A stretch of 64,000 nt of DNA from Lewinellaceae bacterium (GCA_020636025.1 JACJYQ010000007.1:124001-188000); one strand, 5' to 3'. Shown: positions 1-8,060, counted from the first letter of the stretch. The notes: a model not told the origin generated them from the letters alone. Made by a program: numbers and translations.

Positions 1-584
1 GCCTTGGCATATTCATGAAGTCCAACCTGGTACAGCTTTCCGGGGTTAAAAAACGCCCTCATCAGATTTTCCGCCGAAAAAATAAGACAGCCATCTGGTT
101 CATAAAGCTCTGAGGAGTGCGGGTATGGATGCTCCGGTGAAGGGAACGGTTTGGGGTAAACGATCACCTTTTCAAAAGCGGGAAATAAAATTTGTTCTTT
201 GTGGAAATTCAGGGTAACAGCCTGGGCTGCCAGCACCAACTCTATATCATGTGGCAAATTATCTTCCGGCCAGGCAATGGGTGTCCAATTGGTACCCATG
301 CGGAATAACCCGACTTTCCCTTCAAATTTCCGCTTGTCTTCCGGAGGCAAAGTGCTGTAAAACCCACAAAACCGATTCAGCAGATTCTTTAAATCCTGAT
401 TGAGCTTTGGCGCGTTTCGGCTGTACCACCACCAGTTTATCTGAGGATTGAGAATGTATATTAGCGCTGAAACAACCAAAAAAGGCACCATGTAAGGTGC
501 GTATTTGCCATCAACGCTCCAGGCCAGATAAAGGAAAAACAGCATACAAATGAGAAACGGCAAGGCCAGAAGGTTTGCAAACAT
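1..584 (-). CDS. M90 (MtfA-like) family protein, truncated by window edge
   Basis: The protein starts at the ATG at 582-584 and runs off the left edge after about 194 residues. Two hydrophobic segments fill roughly residues 1-45, so it is probably membrane anchored. Further on it shows LAAQAVTL and VIVYPKPF, blocks I associate with the M90 (MtfA) zinc peptidase family. Where that family has HEFAH, the frame reads HEYAK at residues 190-194, so the second zinc histidine is replaced by lysine. It may be a non-catalytic paralogue. I chose this start because no ATG, GTG or TTG lies in frame between it and the predicted promoter about 120 bp upstream. The C-terminal half is outside the window, so the family call is moderate. 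Confidence 0.6.
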   Translation of the reverse strand, partial: MFANLLALPFLICMLFFLYLAWSVDGKYAPYMVPFLVVSALIYILNPQINWWWYSRNAPKLNQDLKNLLNRFCGFYSTLPPEDKRKFEGKVGLFRMGTNWTPIAWPEDNLPHDIELVLAAQAVTLNFHKEQILFPAFEKVIVYPKPFPSPEHPYPHSSELYEPDGCLIFSAENLMRAFFNPGKLYQVGLHEYAK

Positions 585-705
585 TTGCTTTGATTCTTTT
601 GATTTATATGATTTGACTGATCCAGAGGCAAATTCGGGACTGATTTCAGTATGATTATCTCTAAGGCTGATTCGATAATAGTTTTCACCTCTTGAGATAT
701 GAGGG

Positions 706-713
706 CAAAAATA
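706..713 (-). promoter_or_regulatory. Bacteroidota -7 element for the M90-like gene
   Basis: On the minus strand this reads TATTTTTG, a perfect TAnnTTTG element, about 120 bp upstream of the ATG at 584. No clear TTG -33 element is seen at the usual 19-21 bp spacing, so the call is tentative. Confidence 0.35.
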
Positions 714-841
714 CACCGGTATTAAGGATTTTGAATGAGGAACGTATGCGTAAGGCCTGCTGGTATCGGGATTCTTATCGCTTGTTGCATATTTTTTAAA
801 AAAATTGAAAAAACCCTTAGCATTTCTGGAGAAAGCGAATG

Positions 842-849
842 TATCTTTG
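842..849 (+). promoter_or_regulatory. -7 element of tRNA-Phe
   Basis: TATCTTTG matches the TAnnTTTG Bacteroidota -7 consensus exactly and lies 22 bp before the tRNA 5' end. The -33 region is A/T rich without a strong TTG. Confidence 0.6.
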
Positions 850-870
850 CCCCGCTCAAAAAAGAAGCTA

Positions 871-943
871 GGTACCTTAGCTCAGATGGTAGAGCAATGG
901 ACTGAAAATCCATGTGTCCCCAGTTCGATTCTGGGAGGTACCA
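871..943 (+). tRNA. tRNA-Phe (GAA)
   Basis: The 73-nt sequence folds as a complete cloverleaf. The acceptor stem is GGTACCT/AGGTACC, the D arm is GCTC/GAGC, the anticodon stem is ATGGA/TCCAT with loop CTGAAAA giving anticodon GAA at 904-906, and the T arm is CCCAG/CTGGG with loop TTCGATT. The CCA tail is not encoded. A -7 promoter element lies just upstream and a terminator hairpin just downstream, so it is a single-gene unit. Confidence 0.97.
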
Positions 944-944
944 C

Positions 945-979
945 AAAGGTCCTGGAGGGTTTTCCTTCAGGGCCTTTTT
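945..979 (+). terminator. Intrinsic terminator of tRNA-Phe
   Basis: GGTCCTGGAGG (948-958) pairs with CCTTCAGGGCC (964-974), allowing G-T pairs, and TTTTT follows at 975-979, directly after the tRNA. Confidence 0.8.
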
Positions 980-980
980 A

Positions 981-1123
981 ATTACATGATTAATAGATTA
1001 CATGAATACATGATTGTCGAAGTGAGGTGTGATTGTTGATTTTCCAATTTAGATAATCACCAGATCAGAAATCAGCAATCACATCATAAATCATGTATTC
1101 ATGTAATCTATTAATCATGTAAT
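981..1123. repeat. 35-bp perfect inverted repeat with nested second pair
   Basis: Positions 981-1015 are the exact reverse complement of 1089-1123 (35 of 35). Inside, TGTGATTGTTGATT (1028-1041) pairs with ATCAGCAATCACA at about 1071-1083 with one mismatch. The whole 143 bp between the tRNA-Phe terminator and lpxK can therefore extrude as one long cruciform. The arms are themselves built from ATTACATGA/ATACATGA repeats. No ORF is present. Its role is unknown. Confidence 0.9.
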
Positions 1124-1160
1124 CAAATAAACCACCTTCCCAATAATCCAAATTCAAAAT

Positions 1161-2228
1161 ATGCCACAAGACATCGTAATAAGGATACTGCTTTTACCCA
1201 TCGCTCTTTTGTATGGATTGGGAGTTGGGCTCCGGAACTTGTTATACCGCATTGGAGTATTGAGGAGTGTAAAGTTTGACATTCCCGTAATTTCGGTTGG
1301 AAACCTTACTGTCGGAGGGACAGGAAAATCGCCTCATATTGAATATCTGCTGAGTTGGTTGTCGGAATATTTGGATCTGGCGGTATTAAGTAGAGGATAT
1401 GGAAGAAGTACGGCTGGCTATCGTGAAGTCACGGCATTTGAGACCGCAGAAACGGTTGGAGACGAGCCATTGCAATTCAAACGCAAATTTCCGTCTATCC
1501 CAATCAGTGTGAGTGAAAGTCGTTCTTTAGGTATTCCTCAGTTGGTGAAAAGCAATCCAAGTACACATTGTGTATTGCTGGATGATGCTTTCCAGCATTT
1601 GGCCATCACTCCGGGATTAAACATAATGCTTACCGAATACAACCGGCCATTTTACCGTGATTGGTTGCTGCCATCGGGCCGCCTTAGAGAGTGGCGCAAC
1701 GGGTACAGGCGGGCAGATATCATAATTGTAACCAAGTGTCCGGCTGATCTTACTGAACAACAGCGTCAGAAAATACGGTACGAAATAGACCCATATCCGA
1801 GGCAGCGCATCTATTTTTCAAGGTACAATTACGGAATGCCTTATGATATGCTCCGGCCTGATCAGAAACGCGAAATAGATTTGAATACGGATGTGCTCTT
1901 GGTAAGCGCTATTGCGAATACAGATTACCTGCTAAACTATGTTGGATCAGAGGCAAAGTCGGTGCAAACCATTGAGTATGAAGATCATCACTATTTTTCT
2001 GAGGATGAGCTAAGCAACATGAAAAAGCATTTTGAGCGATTGCCAGGTAAGGAAAAAATCATCATCACTACTGAAAAAGATGCAACCAGGCTAGAACTGC
2101 ATAATGAGTTCTTTATTCAGCATAATTTACCTGTGTTTATATTGCCTATTGAGGTGCAATTCTGTGGAGATGATGAAATAGCTTTCCAGGAGGATGTGAA
2201 AAAAGTGTTGCTGGACTTTCAGGCGTAA
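1161..2228 (+). CDS. lpxK: Tetraacyldisaccharide 4'-kinase LpxK
   Basis: LpxK phosphorylates the 4' position of the tetraacyl disaccharide-1-phosphate to make lipid IVA, on the inner face of the cytoplasmic membrane. At 355 aa it has the usual family length. An N-terminal hydrophobic segment (about residues 8-25) is followed by the P-loop GNLTVGGTGKSP (about residues 47-58), then LSRGYGR, VGDEP and LLDDAFQHL, all LpxK signatures. It begins after the cruciform at 981-1123, and its stop lies 4 bp from the stop of the convergent fadH-like gene, with no terminator between them. Confidence 0.96.
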   Translation: MPQDIVIRILLLPIALLYGLGVGLRNLLYRIGVLRSVKFDIPVISVGNLTVGGTGKSPHIEYLLSWLSEYLDLAVLSRGYGRSTAGYREVTAFETAETVGDEPLQFKRKFPSIPISVSESRSLGIPQLVKSNPSTHCVLLDDAFQHLAITPGLNIMLTEYNRPFYRDWLLPSGRLREWRNGYRRADIIIVTKCPADLTEQQRQKIRYEIDPYPRQRIYFSRYNYGMPYDMLRPDQKREIDLNTDVLLVSAIANTDYLLNYVGSEAKSVQTIEYEDHHYFSEDELSNMKKHFERLPGKEKIIITTEKDATRLELHNEFFIQHNLPVFILPIEVQFCGDDEIAFQEDVKKVLLDFQA

Positions 2229-2232
2229 ACGA

Positions 2233-4278
2233 TCACTCAATAGCGTTTGCTGTTAAATACCCCTCCCGAATCGCCCTCACCGCATCCAGTTCCCCTGCTT
2301 TTTTTGCCCCGCCAATCAAGTGAACACGCACGCCTGCTTTTGTCAAAGGTTCATAAAGCTTGCTCAAAGACTCTTGTCCAGCGCAAATAATCACGTTGTC
2401 TACATCCAGAATGGTAGATTCACCATTTACCGTGATGTGCAATCCCTTGTTGTCAATTTTGTTGTAAACAACCGATGACCACATGTGTACCCCTCTTCTT
2501 TTCAAGGTGAGACGGTGCGCCCAGCCGGTGGTTTTCCCCAATCCCTGGCCAACTTTTCCTTTAGAGCGCTGCAACAGCCACACTTTTCTCGGCACATTTT
2601 CATCCTCGGGCTTTTTTAATCCACCCCGGTTCTGGTAAGTTGGGTCGATGCCCCATTCAGCGTAATATTGTTCCAGGGCATCATCTGCTGATTCGGGTGT
2701 GGTTAGATACGCGGCTACGTCGAAACCGATACCACCGGCACCAATGATGGCAACAGATTTTCCCACCGCCTTTTTGTATTTTAATACGTCAATGTAGGAA
2801 AGGACTTTATAATGACCGATGCCTTCTATTGCCGGAATTCTTGGAGTAACTCCGGTGGCCAACACAACTTCTTTGTACCCTTTTTGTAGCAGCCATTCGG
2901 CGCTCACCTGGGTATCCAAATGAATTTGGACCTCATGTTTTTCCAGCATGGTGGTAAAATAGCGGAGTGTTTCATGAAACTCCTCTTTCCCCGGAATTTG
3001 CTTTGCCATGTTAAATTGTCCACCTATTTCCTTGCTGCTTTCAAATAGGTGAACCTCTTTTCCGGATTTTGCCAGTTCCAGAGCAGCCGAAAGTCCTGCA
3101 GGCCCGGCGCCAATAACGGCTATAGGTGCTGATTGAGTTTTACCGCTAAAACCTGGTTTGACCTTTTGAGGCATCTGAGTCTCCAGACCAAGGGTCATAG
3201 GATTCACCATGCAGGAGGCAAGCTTCCTGTTAAATATATAATCCAGACAAGCCTGATTGCAGGCAATGCAGGTATTAATTTCCTGGCTTCTACCAGTTCT
3301 TGCCTTTGCCATAAAATCGGGATCTGCCAAAAAAGGTCTGGCCATAGAAATCATGTCGGCAAATCCGTCCTGAAGCAGTTGTTCAGCTTTCTCTGGCGAG
3401 TTGATCCGGTTTGTAGTGATCAAGGGTATTTTGATCTGGTCTTTTAAGCGTTTGGTTACCCATCCATAAGCGCCGCGTGGAACCACTGTGGCAATTGTGG
3501 GAATCCTTGCTTCATGCCACCCAATACCGGTATTGATCATGCTTGCCCCAGTGGCTTCAATAGCCAATGCCAGCTGCTCTACTTCTTCCCAACTTGATCC
3601 ATCCTCCACCAGATCGAGCATACTCAGCCTGTAAATGACAATAAAATCATGCCCTGCCTGTTCCCGCACTTTCTTCATGATTTCCAGGGGGAAACGGATA
3701 CGGTTTTCAAAACTGCCGCCCCAATCATCGTTTCGCTTATTGGTTCTTGGGGCTATAAACTGATTTATCAGATATCCTTCACTACCCATGATCTCAATGC
3801 CATCGTACCCTGCTTCTCTGGCAAGTGAAGCTGAATGGGCAAAATCATTGATCGTAGAACGGATCAGTCGCCGACTCATTTTCCAGGGTTTAAATGGTGA
3901 GATCACAGACTTAATAGGGGAGGGGGCCACCTGAAAAGGATGAACGGCATATCGTCCTGCGTGGAGTATTTGCATACAGATCTTACCATCTTCGGCATGT
4001 ACCGCTTCTGTAACAGTCCGGTGTTTTTTGGCCTCAGAAGAGGTACTTAACTTGGCGCCAAATGGAGTCAGCCAGCCTTGTCGGTTAGGGGCAATTCCTC
4101 CGGTTACCATCAGCCCGGCTCCTCCTCTGGCCCTGGCGGCAAAATAATCAGCCATGGCTTTGAGTCCGTCCTTGTGTTCTTCCAGGCCGGTGTGCATGGA
4201 TCCCATCAGGGCTCTGTTTTTCAAGACGGTAAAACCCAGGTCAAGAGGTTTGAAAAGATGTGGATAATCAGGTTTCAT
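2233..4278 (-). CDS. NADH:flavin oxidoreductase, 2,4-dienoyl-CoA reductase (FadH-like)
   Basis: The 681-aa protein has the two-part layout of 2,4-dienoyl-CoA reductase and related old yellow enzymes. An N-terminal FMN-binding TIM barrel (about residues 1-335) is followed by the iron-sulphur cluster motif CIACNQAC plus a Cys 12 residues later, then a Rossmann domain starting VIGAGPAGLSAALELA (about residue 390), and a second nucleotide site with IIGAGGIGFDVA. FadH-type enzymes reduce conjugated dienoyl-CoA in degradation of unsaturated fatty acids; the exact substrate here is inferred. Its ATG overlaps the meaB stop by 4 bp (ATGA), so the two are probably translationally coupled. Confidence 0.88.
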   Translation of the reverse strand: MKPDYPHLFKPLDLGFTVLKNRALMGSMHTGLEEHKDGLKAMADYFAARARGGAGLMVTGGIAPNRQGWLTPFGAKLSTSSEAKKHRTVTEAVHAEDGKICMQILHAGRYAVHPFQVAPSPIKSVISPFKPWKMSRRLIRSTINDFAHSASLAREAGYDGIEIMGSEGYLINQFIAPRTNKRNDDWGGSFENRIRFPLEIMKKVREQAGHDFIVIYRLSMLDLVEDGSSWEEVEQLALAIEATGASMINTGIGWHEARIPTIATVVPRGAYGWVTKRLKDQIKIPLITTNRINSPEKAEQLLQDGFADMISMARPFLADPDFMAKARTGRSQEINTCIACNQACLDYIFNRKLASCMVNPMTLGLETQMPQKVKPGFSGKTQSAPIAVIGAGPAGLSAALELAKSGKEVHLFESSKEIGGQFNMAKQIPGKEEFHETLRYFTTMLEKHEVQIHLDTQVSAEWLLQKGYKEVVLATGVTPRIPAIEGIGHYKVLSYIDVLKYKKAVGKSVAIIGAGGIGFDVAAYLTTPESADDALEQYYAEWGIDPTYQNRGGLKKPEDENVPRKVWLLQRSKGKVGQGLGKTTGWAHRLTLKRRGVHMWSSVVYNKIDNKGLHITVNGESTILDVDNVIICAGQESLSKLYEPLTKAGVRVHLIGGAKKAGELDAVRAIREGYLTANAIE

Positions 4279-5276
4279 CCGGAATTGTCTTTAAATGCAT
4301 TCAGTAATTTTTCAGCAGCCGCAAAAGGAGAGATCCGGCTTTCCAGCACTTCTTTTTCAATGGTTTCAAACTGGTTAACAATTACCGGATTGTTATAAAA
4401 CATGGTTCTCAAACCATTTTCAAGAGCTTCCTTTAACCAATAAGAGGCTTGACGGCGCCTGTTCGTTTCTAAAAACCCATTGTCTTTTACATGTTTGAGA
4501 TATAATTCCAGACTTTCCCATAATTCTGAAATGCCGGTCTGTTCGAGTGCGCTGCAAGCAAGCACTTTGGGTGACCAGGTATTTGCTTTTTCCGGTAGCA
4601 AATGGGTGGCGTTCAGATAGTGGGTTCTGGCCTGATTGGCCAGTTTTACATTGTCGCCATCGGCCTTGTTCACCACTAGGAAATCGGCCATTTCCACGAT
4701 TCCTCGTTTGATGCCCTGCAATTCATCTCCTGCGCCCGGCTGAAGCATCAGCACAAAAACGTCACTCATGCTGTGTACGGCGTACTCTGATTGCCCCACG
4801 CCAACCGTTTCAATGATGACCGTATCAAAGCCAGCGGCTTCAACCAGCAAAATACTCTCCCTTGTTTTTCTTGCCACACCACCCAAAGAGTCTCCGGAAG
4901 GGGAGGGGCGAATAAAAGCCAGCTCACTGGTGGAAAGCTTCTCCATTCTGGTTTTATCACCAAGAATGCTTCCACGGCTGATGGCACTACTCGGGTCAAT
5001 GGCCAAAACGGCCACCTTCTTTTGCTGATTGGTGAGATGAAGCCCGAGGGCTTCGATAAGGGTGCTTTTCCCAACACCTGGCGCGCCGGTGAGTCCTATT
5101 CGGAATGAATCAGTAACACCGGATTGTTTTAAGAGCCTGCCAATTATTTCCCGGGCCATTTCTTGATGCTCGGGGCGGGTACTTTCTACGAGGGTAATGG
5201 CCTGTCCCAACAGGACACGATCGGCAGCTTGAATGCCTTGAACAAATTCTTCAATTTCTGGCAATTGACGGCGCAT
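4275..5276 (-). CDS. meaB: Methylmalonyl-CoA mutase-associated GTPase MeaB
   Basis: MeaB is a G3E-family GTPase chaperone that gates cofactor delivery to and protects the B12 enzyme methylmalonyl-CoA mutase. The Walker A motif GAPGVGKST is at residues 64-72, followed by AIDPSSAISRGSILGDKTRM, ETVGVGQSE, PGAGDELQGIKRGI and NKADGDN, all diagnostic for MeaB/ArgK. The 333-aa length is normal. The mutase genes are not in this window. It is the first gene of a two-gene operon with the fadH-like gene. TAAAGATA at 5280-5287 is one base off a minus-strand -7 element, very close to the start. Confidence 0.95.
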   Translation of the reverse strand: MRRQLPEIEEFVQGIQAADRVLLGQAITLVESTRPEHQEMAREIIGRLLKQSGVTDSFRIGLTGAPGVGKSTLIEALGLHLTNQQKKVAVLAIDPSSAISRGSILGDKTRMEKLSTSELAFIRPSPSGDSLGGVARKTRESILLVEAAGFDTVIIETVGVGQSEYAVHSMSDVFVLMLQPGAGDELQGIKRGIVEMADFLVVNKADGDNVKLANQARTHYLNATHLLPEKANTWSPKVLACSALEQTGISELWESLELYLKHVKDNGFLETNRRRQASYWLKEALENGLRTMFYNNPVIVNQFETIEKEVLESRISPFAAAEKLLNAFKDNSG

Positions 5277-5619
5277 GGGGTAAAGATACAGGTTGAGCTT
5301 GTTAGATATTTATCTGATGTAGATACATAATGCCACAAAAACACAACCTTTTGAAGAATCATGTAAGGGTTAAAGTTTTTTAACGCAATTGAATTAATTA
5401 TTTTAACTTATATAATAAGCGTTGTATTTCAATATTATACACAAGATAATTTCTAAATGTAAAGGGCTTTAAGGTTAAGGAAGGTTAAAGCAGTCGATCA
5501 GGTTGATTTGCTATTGCAGGGGTAAAAAAAGTACCTGATCATTGCAGCAGATTGACTTTGACAAATTCGCGTCAGATCAGTCTGATCCAAACAAATAAAC
5601 ACAAGTACAACGGGATATC

Positions 5620-5699
5620 CGATATCACGATATTCAATATCCGAAATCTGATTTGAATCTGCAATTGGCAATTTTTAAATCAAATCGTATATCGGATTT
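5620..5699. repeat. Direct repeat copy A (80 bp)
   Basis: Aligned without gaps to 5873-5952, about 60 of 80 bases agree (counted by eye). Copy A is rich in GATATC/ATATCC words and contains its own 7-bp inverted pair, GATTTGA with TCAAATC. Confidence 0.7.
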
Positions 5700-5872
5700 A
5701 GCGATATCGGAAATCATTCCCTGTTTCCTGCTCAACCCCAAAAGCCTTAGCCATGAAAGCACACGGTGCCCGGCCTTACCCATTAACGCAGTTTTCCGGT
5801 GCGTGGGGCGCCGGAGCATCGTGGTTTTGTTCTTGTGTCTTGTTCGCCGGTATGGAGACCTGTCAGAATGTC
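5700..5872. other. GC-rich structured segment between direct repeats
   Basis: This segment is clearly more GC rich than its flanks and has hairpin potential, for example CCGGTGC pairing with GCGCCGG around 5800-5820. It could be a small structured RNA, the core of a small non-autonomous mobile element, or a remnant. Nothing in it matches a riboswitch or RNA family I can name. Confidence 0.4.
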
Positions 5873-5952
5873 TGATATCGCGATTTACAATTTCCAAAAT
5901 CCTATCGGAATATGCGATCGGCAATTTTACAATTAAATCGCATATCCCATTT
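5873..5952. repeat. Direct repeat copy B (80 bp)
   Basis: This is the second copy of the 5620-5699 repeat, 253 bp downstream in the same orientation. It contains GGAATATGCGAT, which pairs with ATCGCATATCCC with one mismatch, so it too can fold. Confidence 0.7.
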
Positions 5953-6032
5953 CAGATATTGTATATCCTATATCATTCACCAAAACTTTACCTCCCTTCG
6001 GGCGTTGTTAGACAAACAACTTTTATCCACTC

Positions 6033-6707
6033 ATGAAGGGAAAATTATTGATCCTTGGCCTCCTGGCTTCTCTTATAAGCTGCGAAAGCAATGAAAACAA
6101 TACTGGTGAAAAGAAAGATACCCTTTCAACAGAGCAAACTCAATCTGTAAACGCCTCCGTTAAATCAATTGTATTCTTCGGAAACAGCTTAACAGCAGCC
6201 TATCAACTTTCCCCTGAGCAGGGATTCCCAGCACTCATTCAGCAGAAAATTGATTCTCTGGGTTTGCCCTATAAATGTGTCAACGCTGGCCTGAGCGGAG
6301 AAACTACCGCCGATGGAGTGAACCGCATCGATTGGGTATTGCAGCAACCCATGGATGTATTTGTACTTGAACTTGGGCCCAACGATGCACTACGCGGACT
6401 GCCGCTTGATGAGTCTATCAAGAATTTGCAGATGATCATCGACAGGGTAAAAGCAGCCAGACCTGAGTGCAAACTGGTCATTGCCGGCATGTTGGCACCT
6501 CCAAACCTGGGCGCACACTATACCAACGCTTTTCGCGATATGTATCCTGAACTGGCAAAAAAGAATGGCGCCAAACTGGTCCCGTTTCTGCTTGAAAATG
6601 TTGCGGGGATTCGGGAACTAAATCTCGAAGATGGCATTCACCCAAATGTTGAGGGCCAGAAAATTGTGGCAGAGAATGTGTGGACGGTTTTGAAAGAGGT
6701 TTTGTGA
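6033..6707 (+). CDS. SGNH/GDSL-family esterase lipoprotein (TesA-like arylesterase)
   Basis: The 224-aa protein has a lipoprotein signal ending LISC (lipidated Cys17), a polar linker, and an SGNH hydrolase domain. Block I is FFGNSLTAAY, with Asn in place of the Asp of GDSL and the nucleophile at Ser52. NAGLSGETT gives the oxyanion Gly block, LGPNDALRG the Asn block, and DGIHPNVEGQ the catalytic Asp-His pair. TesA-like enzymes cleave short-chain esters or thioesters; the native substrate is unknown. The protein is probably anchored in the outer or inner membrane facing the periplasm. It is monocistronic, facing a convergent HAD gene. Confidence 0.9.
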   Translation: MKGKLLILGLLASLISCESNENNTGEKKDTLSTEQTQSVNASVKSIVFFGNSLTAAYQLSPEQGFPALIQQKIDSLGLPYKCVNAGLSGETTADGVNRIDWVLQQPMDVFVLELGPNDALRGLPLDESIKNLQMIIDRVKAARPECKLVIAGMLAPPNLGAHYTNAFRDMYPELAKKNGAKLVPFLLENVAGIRELNLEDGIHPNVEGQKIVAENVWTVLKEVL

Positions 6708-6718
6708 GTTATAAAAAA

Positions 6719-6749
6719 GTCGCCGGAAACACTTACGTGATCCGACGAC
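6719..6749. terminator. Hairpin between convergent genes
   Basis: GTCGCCGGA (6719-6727) pairs with TCCGACGAC (6741-6749) with one G-T pair, 12 bp after the esterase stop. No T tract follows, so termination is uncertain. Confidence 0.4.
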
Positions 6750-6830
6750 TAATAAACCCCAAAAAACCAAATGAAAACTAACAACACAACGCAATATCAA
6801 AATTGATATTGTTTGTCGGTTTTTAATATC

Positions 6831-7505
6831 TTATTGAATGCCGAGGCTGTCAAATATGCGGGCCAATTCTCTTGAATCTCCGGCAATATGATCAGCCCCG
6901 GAATCCAGTAGTTTTTTATCGTGACCATCGTGAAGATGTGCGGCGCCTAAGAACCCAATTGTTTGTAAACCAGCACTTTTTGCAGCCTTAACACCTGTTG
7001 GACTGTCTTCTACAACAATTACCTCAACGGCTTTTAATCGCAGCGTTTCAAGGGCAAGGAAGTAAACATCCGGGTGAGGCTTGGGTTTTTCAACCTGTTC
7101 GGCCGAGAAAATATGACCGTTCACTGACGAAAGCAGTTTTACCTTGTTAAGGCATTTCCGAACATGCCTGATGCTCCCGTTGGATACCATACTTTTCGGC
7201 ATTTGCAGGTTGCGAAACAAGCTGGTCATGCCTGGTATTGCCCGAAGCGATTGTTCAAACCCGGTTATTTGCATGGCATGAAGATCTGCCATGAAATTGG
7301 GTGGGGCATCGAAATCATGCTCGATTTTTAGCAATTGTAAAATTTCCCGCTCAAGTAATCCTGGGAAGCGCTGGCTGTACTCTTTTTCATCTAATTGCAA
7401 GCCATTGACAGCCAATAAATCCAGCATGGAGCGCTGGGCAATTATTTCAGAATCGACAACAGTACCGTCGTTGTCGAAAAGCAGGTGTTTTATTTGCAGT
7501 CCCAT
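6831..7505 (-). CDS. HAD-family phosphatase/phosphoglucomutase-like hydrolase
   Basis: This 224-aa HAD protein of the beta-phosphoglucomutase/phosphatase subgroup carries DNDGT at residues 11-15 (nucleophile Asp11 and acid Asp13), SNGS as motif II, KPKPHPDVY as motif III and VVEDSPTGVKAAKSAGL as motif IV. The helical cap lies between motifs I and II, as in subclass I HADs. It probably dephosphorylates a small sugar or nucleotide phosphate; the substrate cannot be read from sequence. A small membrane peptide gene lies 78 bp upstream on the same strand. Confidence 0.88.
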   Translation of the reverse strand: MGLQIKHLLFDNDGTVVDSEIIAQRSMLDLLAVNGLQLDEKEYSQRFPGLLEREILQLLKIEHDFDAPPNFMADLHAMQITGFEQSLRAIPGMTSLFRNLQMPKSMVSNGSIRHVRKCLNKVKLLSSVNGHIFSAEQVEKPKPHPDVYFLALETLRLKAVEVIVVEDSPTGVKAAKSAGLQTIGFLGAAHLHDGHDKKLLDSGADHIAGDSRELARIFDSLGIQ

Positions 7506-7583
7506 TGTATCAGCTTGCAGGCCTGCAGATGTACAGAGGCTTGGGTGATTTTTGTAAGTAGATGCCGGAAATCAACTTCGGAC

Positions 7584-7712
7584 TTATTTGGGGAAGTCAA
7601 CCATCGCGCTCCGGTTGAAGAACATAATAATTAGGGCTGTAACAAAGAATAAAGCCATAATAATATACAGGATGCAATATCCCTTACCGCGCGAATTCTG
7701 AATGTTTTCCAT
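7584..7712 (-). CDS. Small single-pass membrane protein, 42 aa, unknown function
   Basis: An ATG at 7710-7712 opens a 42-codon frame ending TAA at 7584-7586. The peptide begins MENIQNSRGKG, then has one strongly hydrophobic span (about residues 12-32, with YIIMALFFVTALIIMFF), then a short charged tail ending DFPK. The layout of polar N-terminus, single transmembrane helix and basic-flanked tail is typical of real small membrane proteins. I recognise no family. It shares its strand with the HAD gene downstream but is 78 bp away. Confidence 0.5.
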   Translation of the reverse strand: MENIQNSRGKGYCILYIIMALFFVTALIIMFFNRSAMVDFPK

Positions 7713-8060
7713 TTTATACTGAAATTGTCTGTTGCTAATGTGCTGCAAAAGTATAAAAGCGCGGTTTACAATAAGTCCCTCGGGGCTTTTTTTTGCAGTT
7801 TTCAGAATTATTATAAACAGCTATCTTGCATTTTCGGGAAAAACATATTTGGTCTGCGCATTGTTAAATTCGAGTAAAAGCCTGATAATCAATGCAAAAA
7901 CAGGCAATAAACATTCATTTTTGAAAAGAACAGGTTTTTGACTTTTGTCGTGGATTTGAGTCCGTTTTTCCAAATTTGGGAATCTTAGCCCGATAAATAC
8001 AAACACGGGGAAAGCAGGCATTGTATCTTTGCCTGGTCGTCAGAACCTGTAGATGATTAT
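7713..8060. other. 348-bp divergent intergenic region
   Basis: The region lies between the small membrane peptide gene (minus) and mutL (plus). It is AT rich; the only clear signal is the mutL -7 element. Frames open in it on both strands look non-coding. Confidence 0.5.
8024..8031 (+). promoter_or_regulatory. -7 element upstream of mutL
   Basis: TATCTTTG is an exact TAnnTTTG match ending 29 bp before the mutL ATG, giving a predicted leader of roughly 20 nt. The same octamer precedes tRNA-Phe. No clear -33 TTG is seen. Confidence 0.55.

Larger units (their letters stand above)
5277..6032. other. 756-bp intergenic region, repeat-rich, no credible gene
   Basis: The part near meaB is AT rich. 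GATCAGGT at 5496-5503 can pair with ACCTGATC at 5533-5540. 5620-5952 holds two diverged 80-bp direct repeats around a GC-rich segment, listed separately. Frames open across this region on both strands have low-complexity or basic translations that resemble no family I know. Confidence 0.6.

Noticed and set aside
5700..5872. Riboswitch upstream of the esterase gene
   Set aside because: No conserved riboswitch core could be recognised and it lies 160 bp before the gene with a repeat between.
5653..6036. 127-codon open frame on the plus strand and a 96-codon frame on the minus strand
   Set aside because: Both run through the repeats at 5620-5952, have low-complexity translations and no family motif. 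They are better explained as chance frames over repeats.
7732..8021. Short frames on both strands in the gap upstream of mutL
   Set aside because: They overlap the mutL -7 element region, have no recognisable domain and no clear start context.
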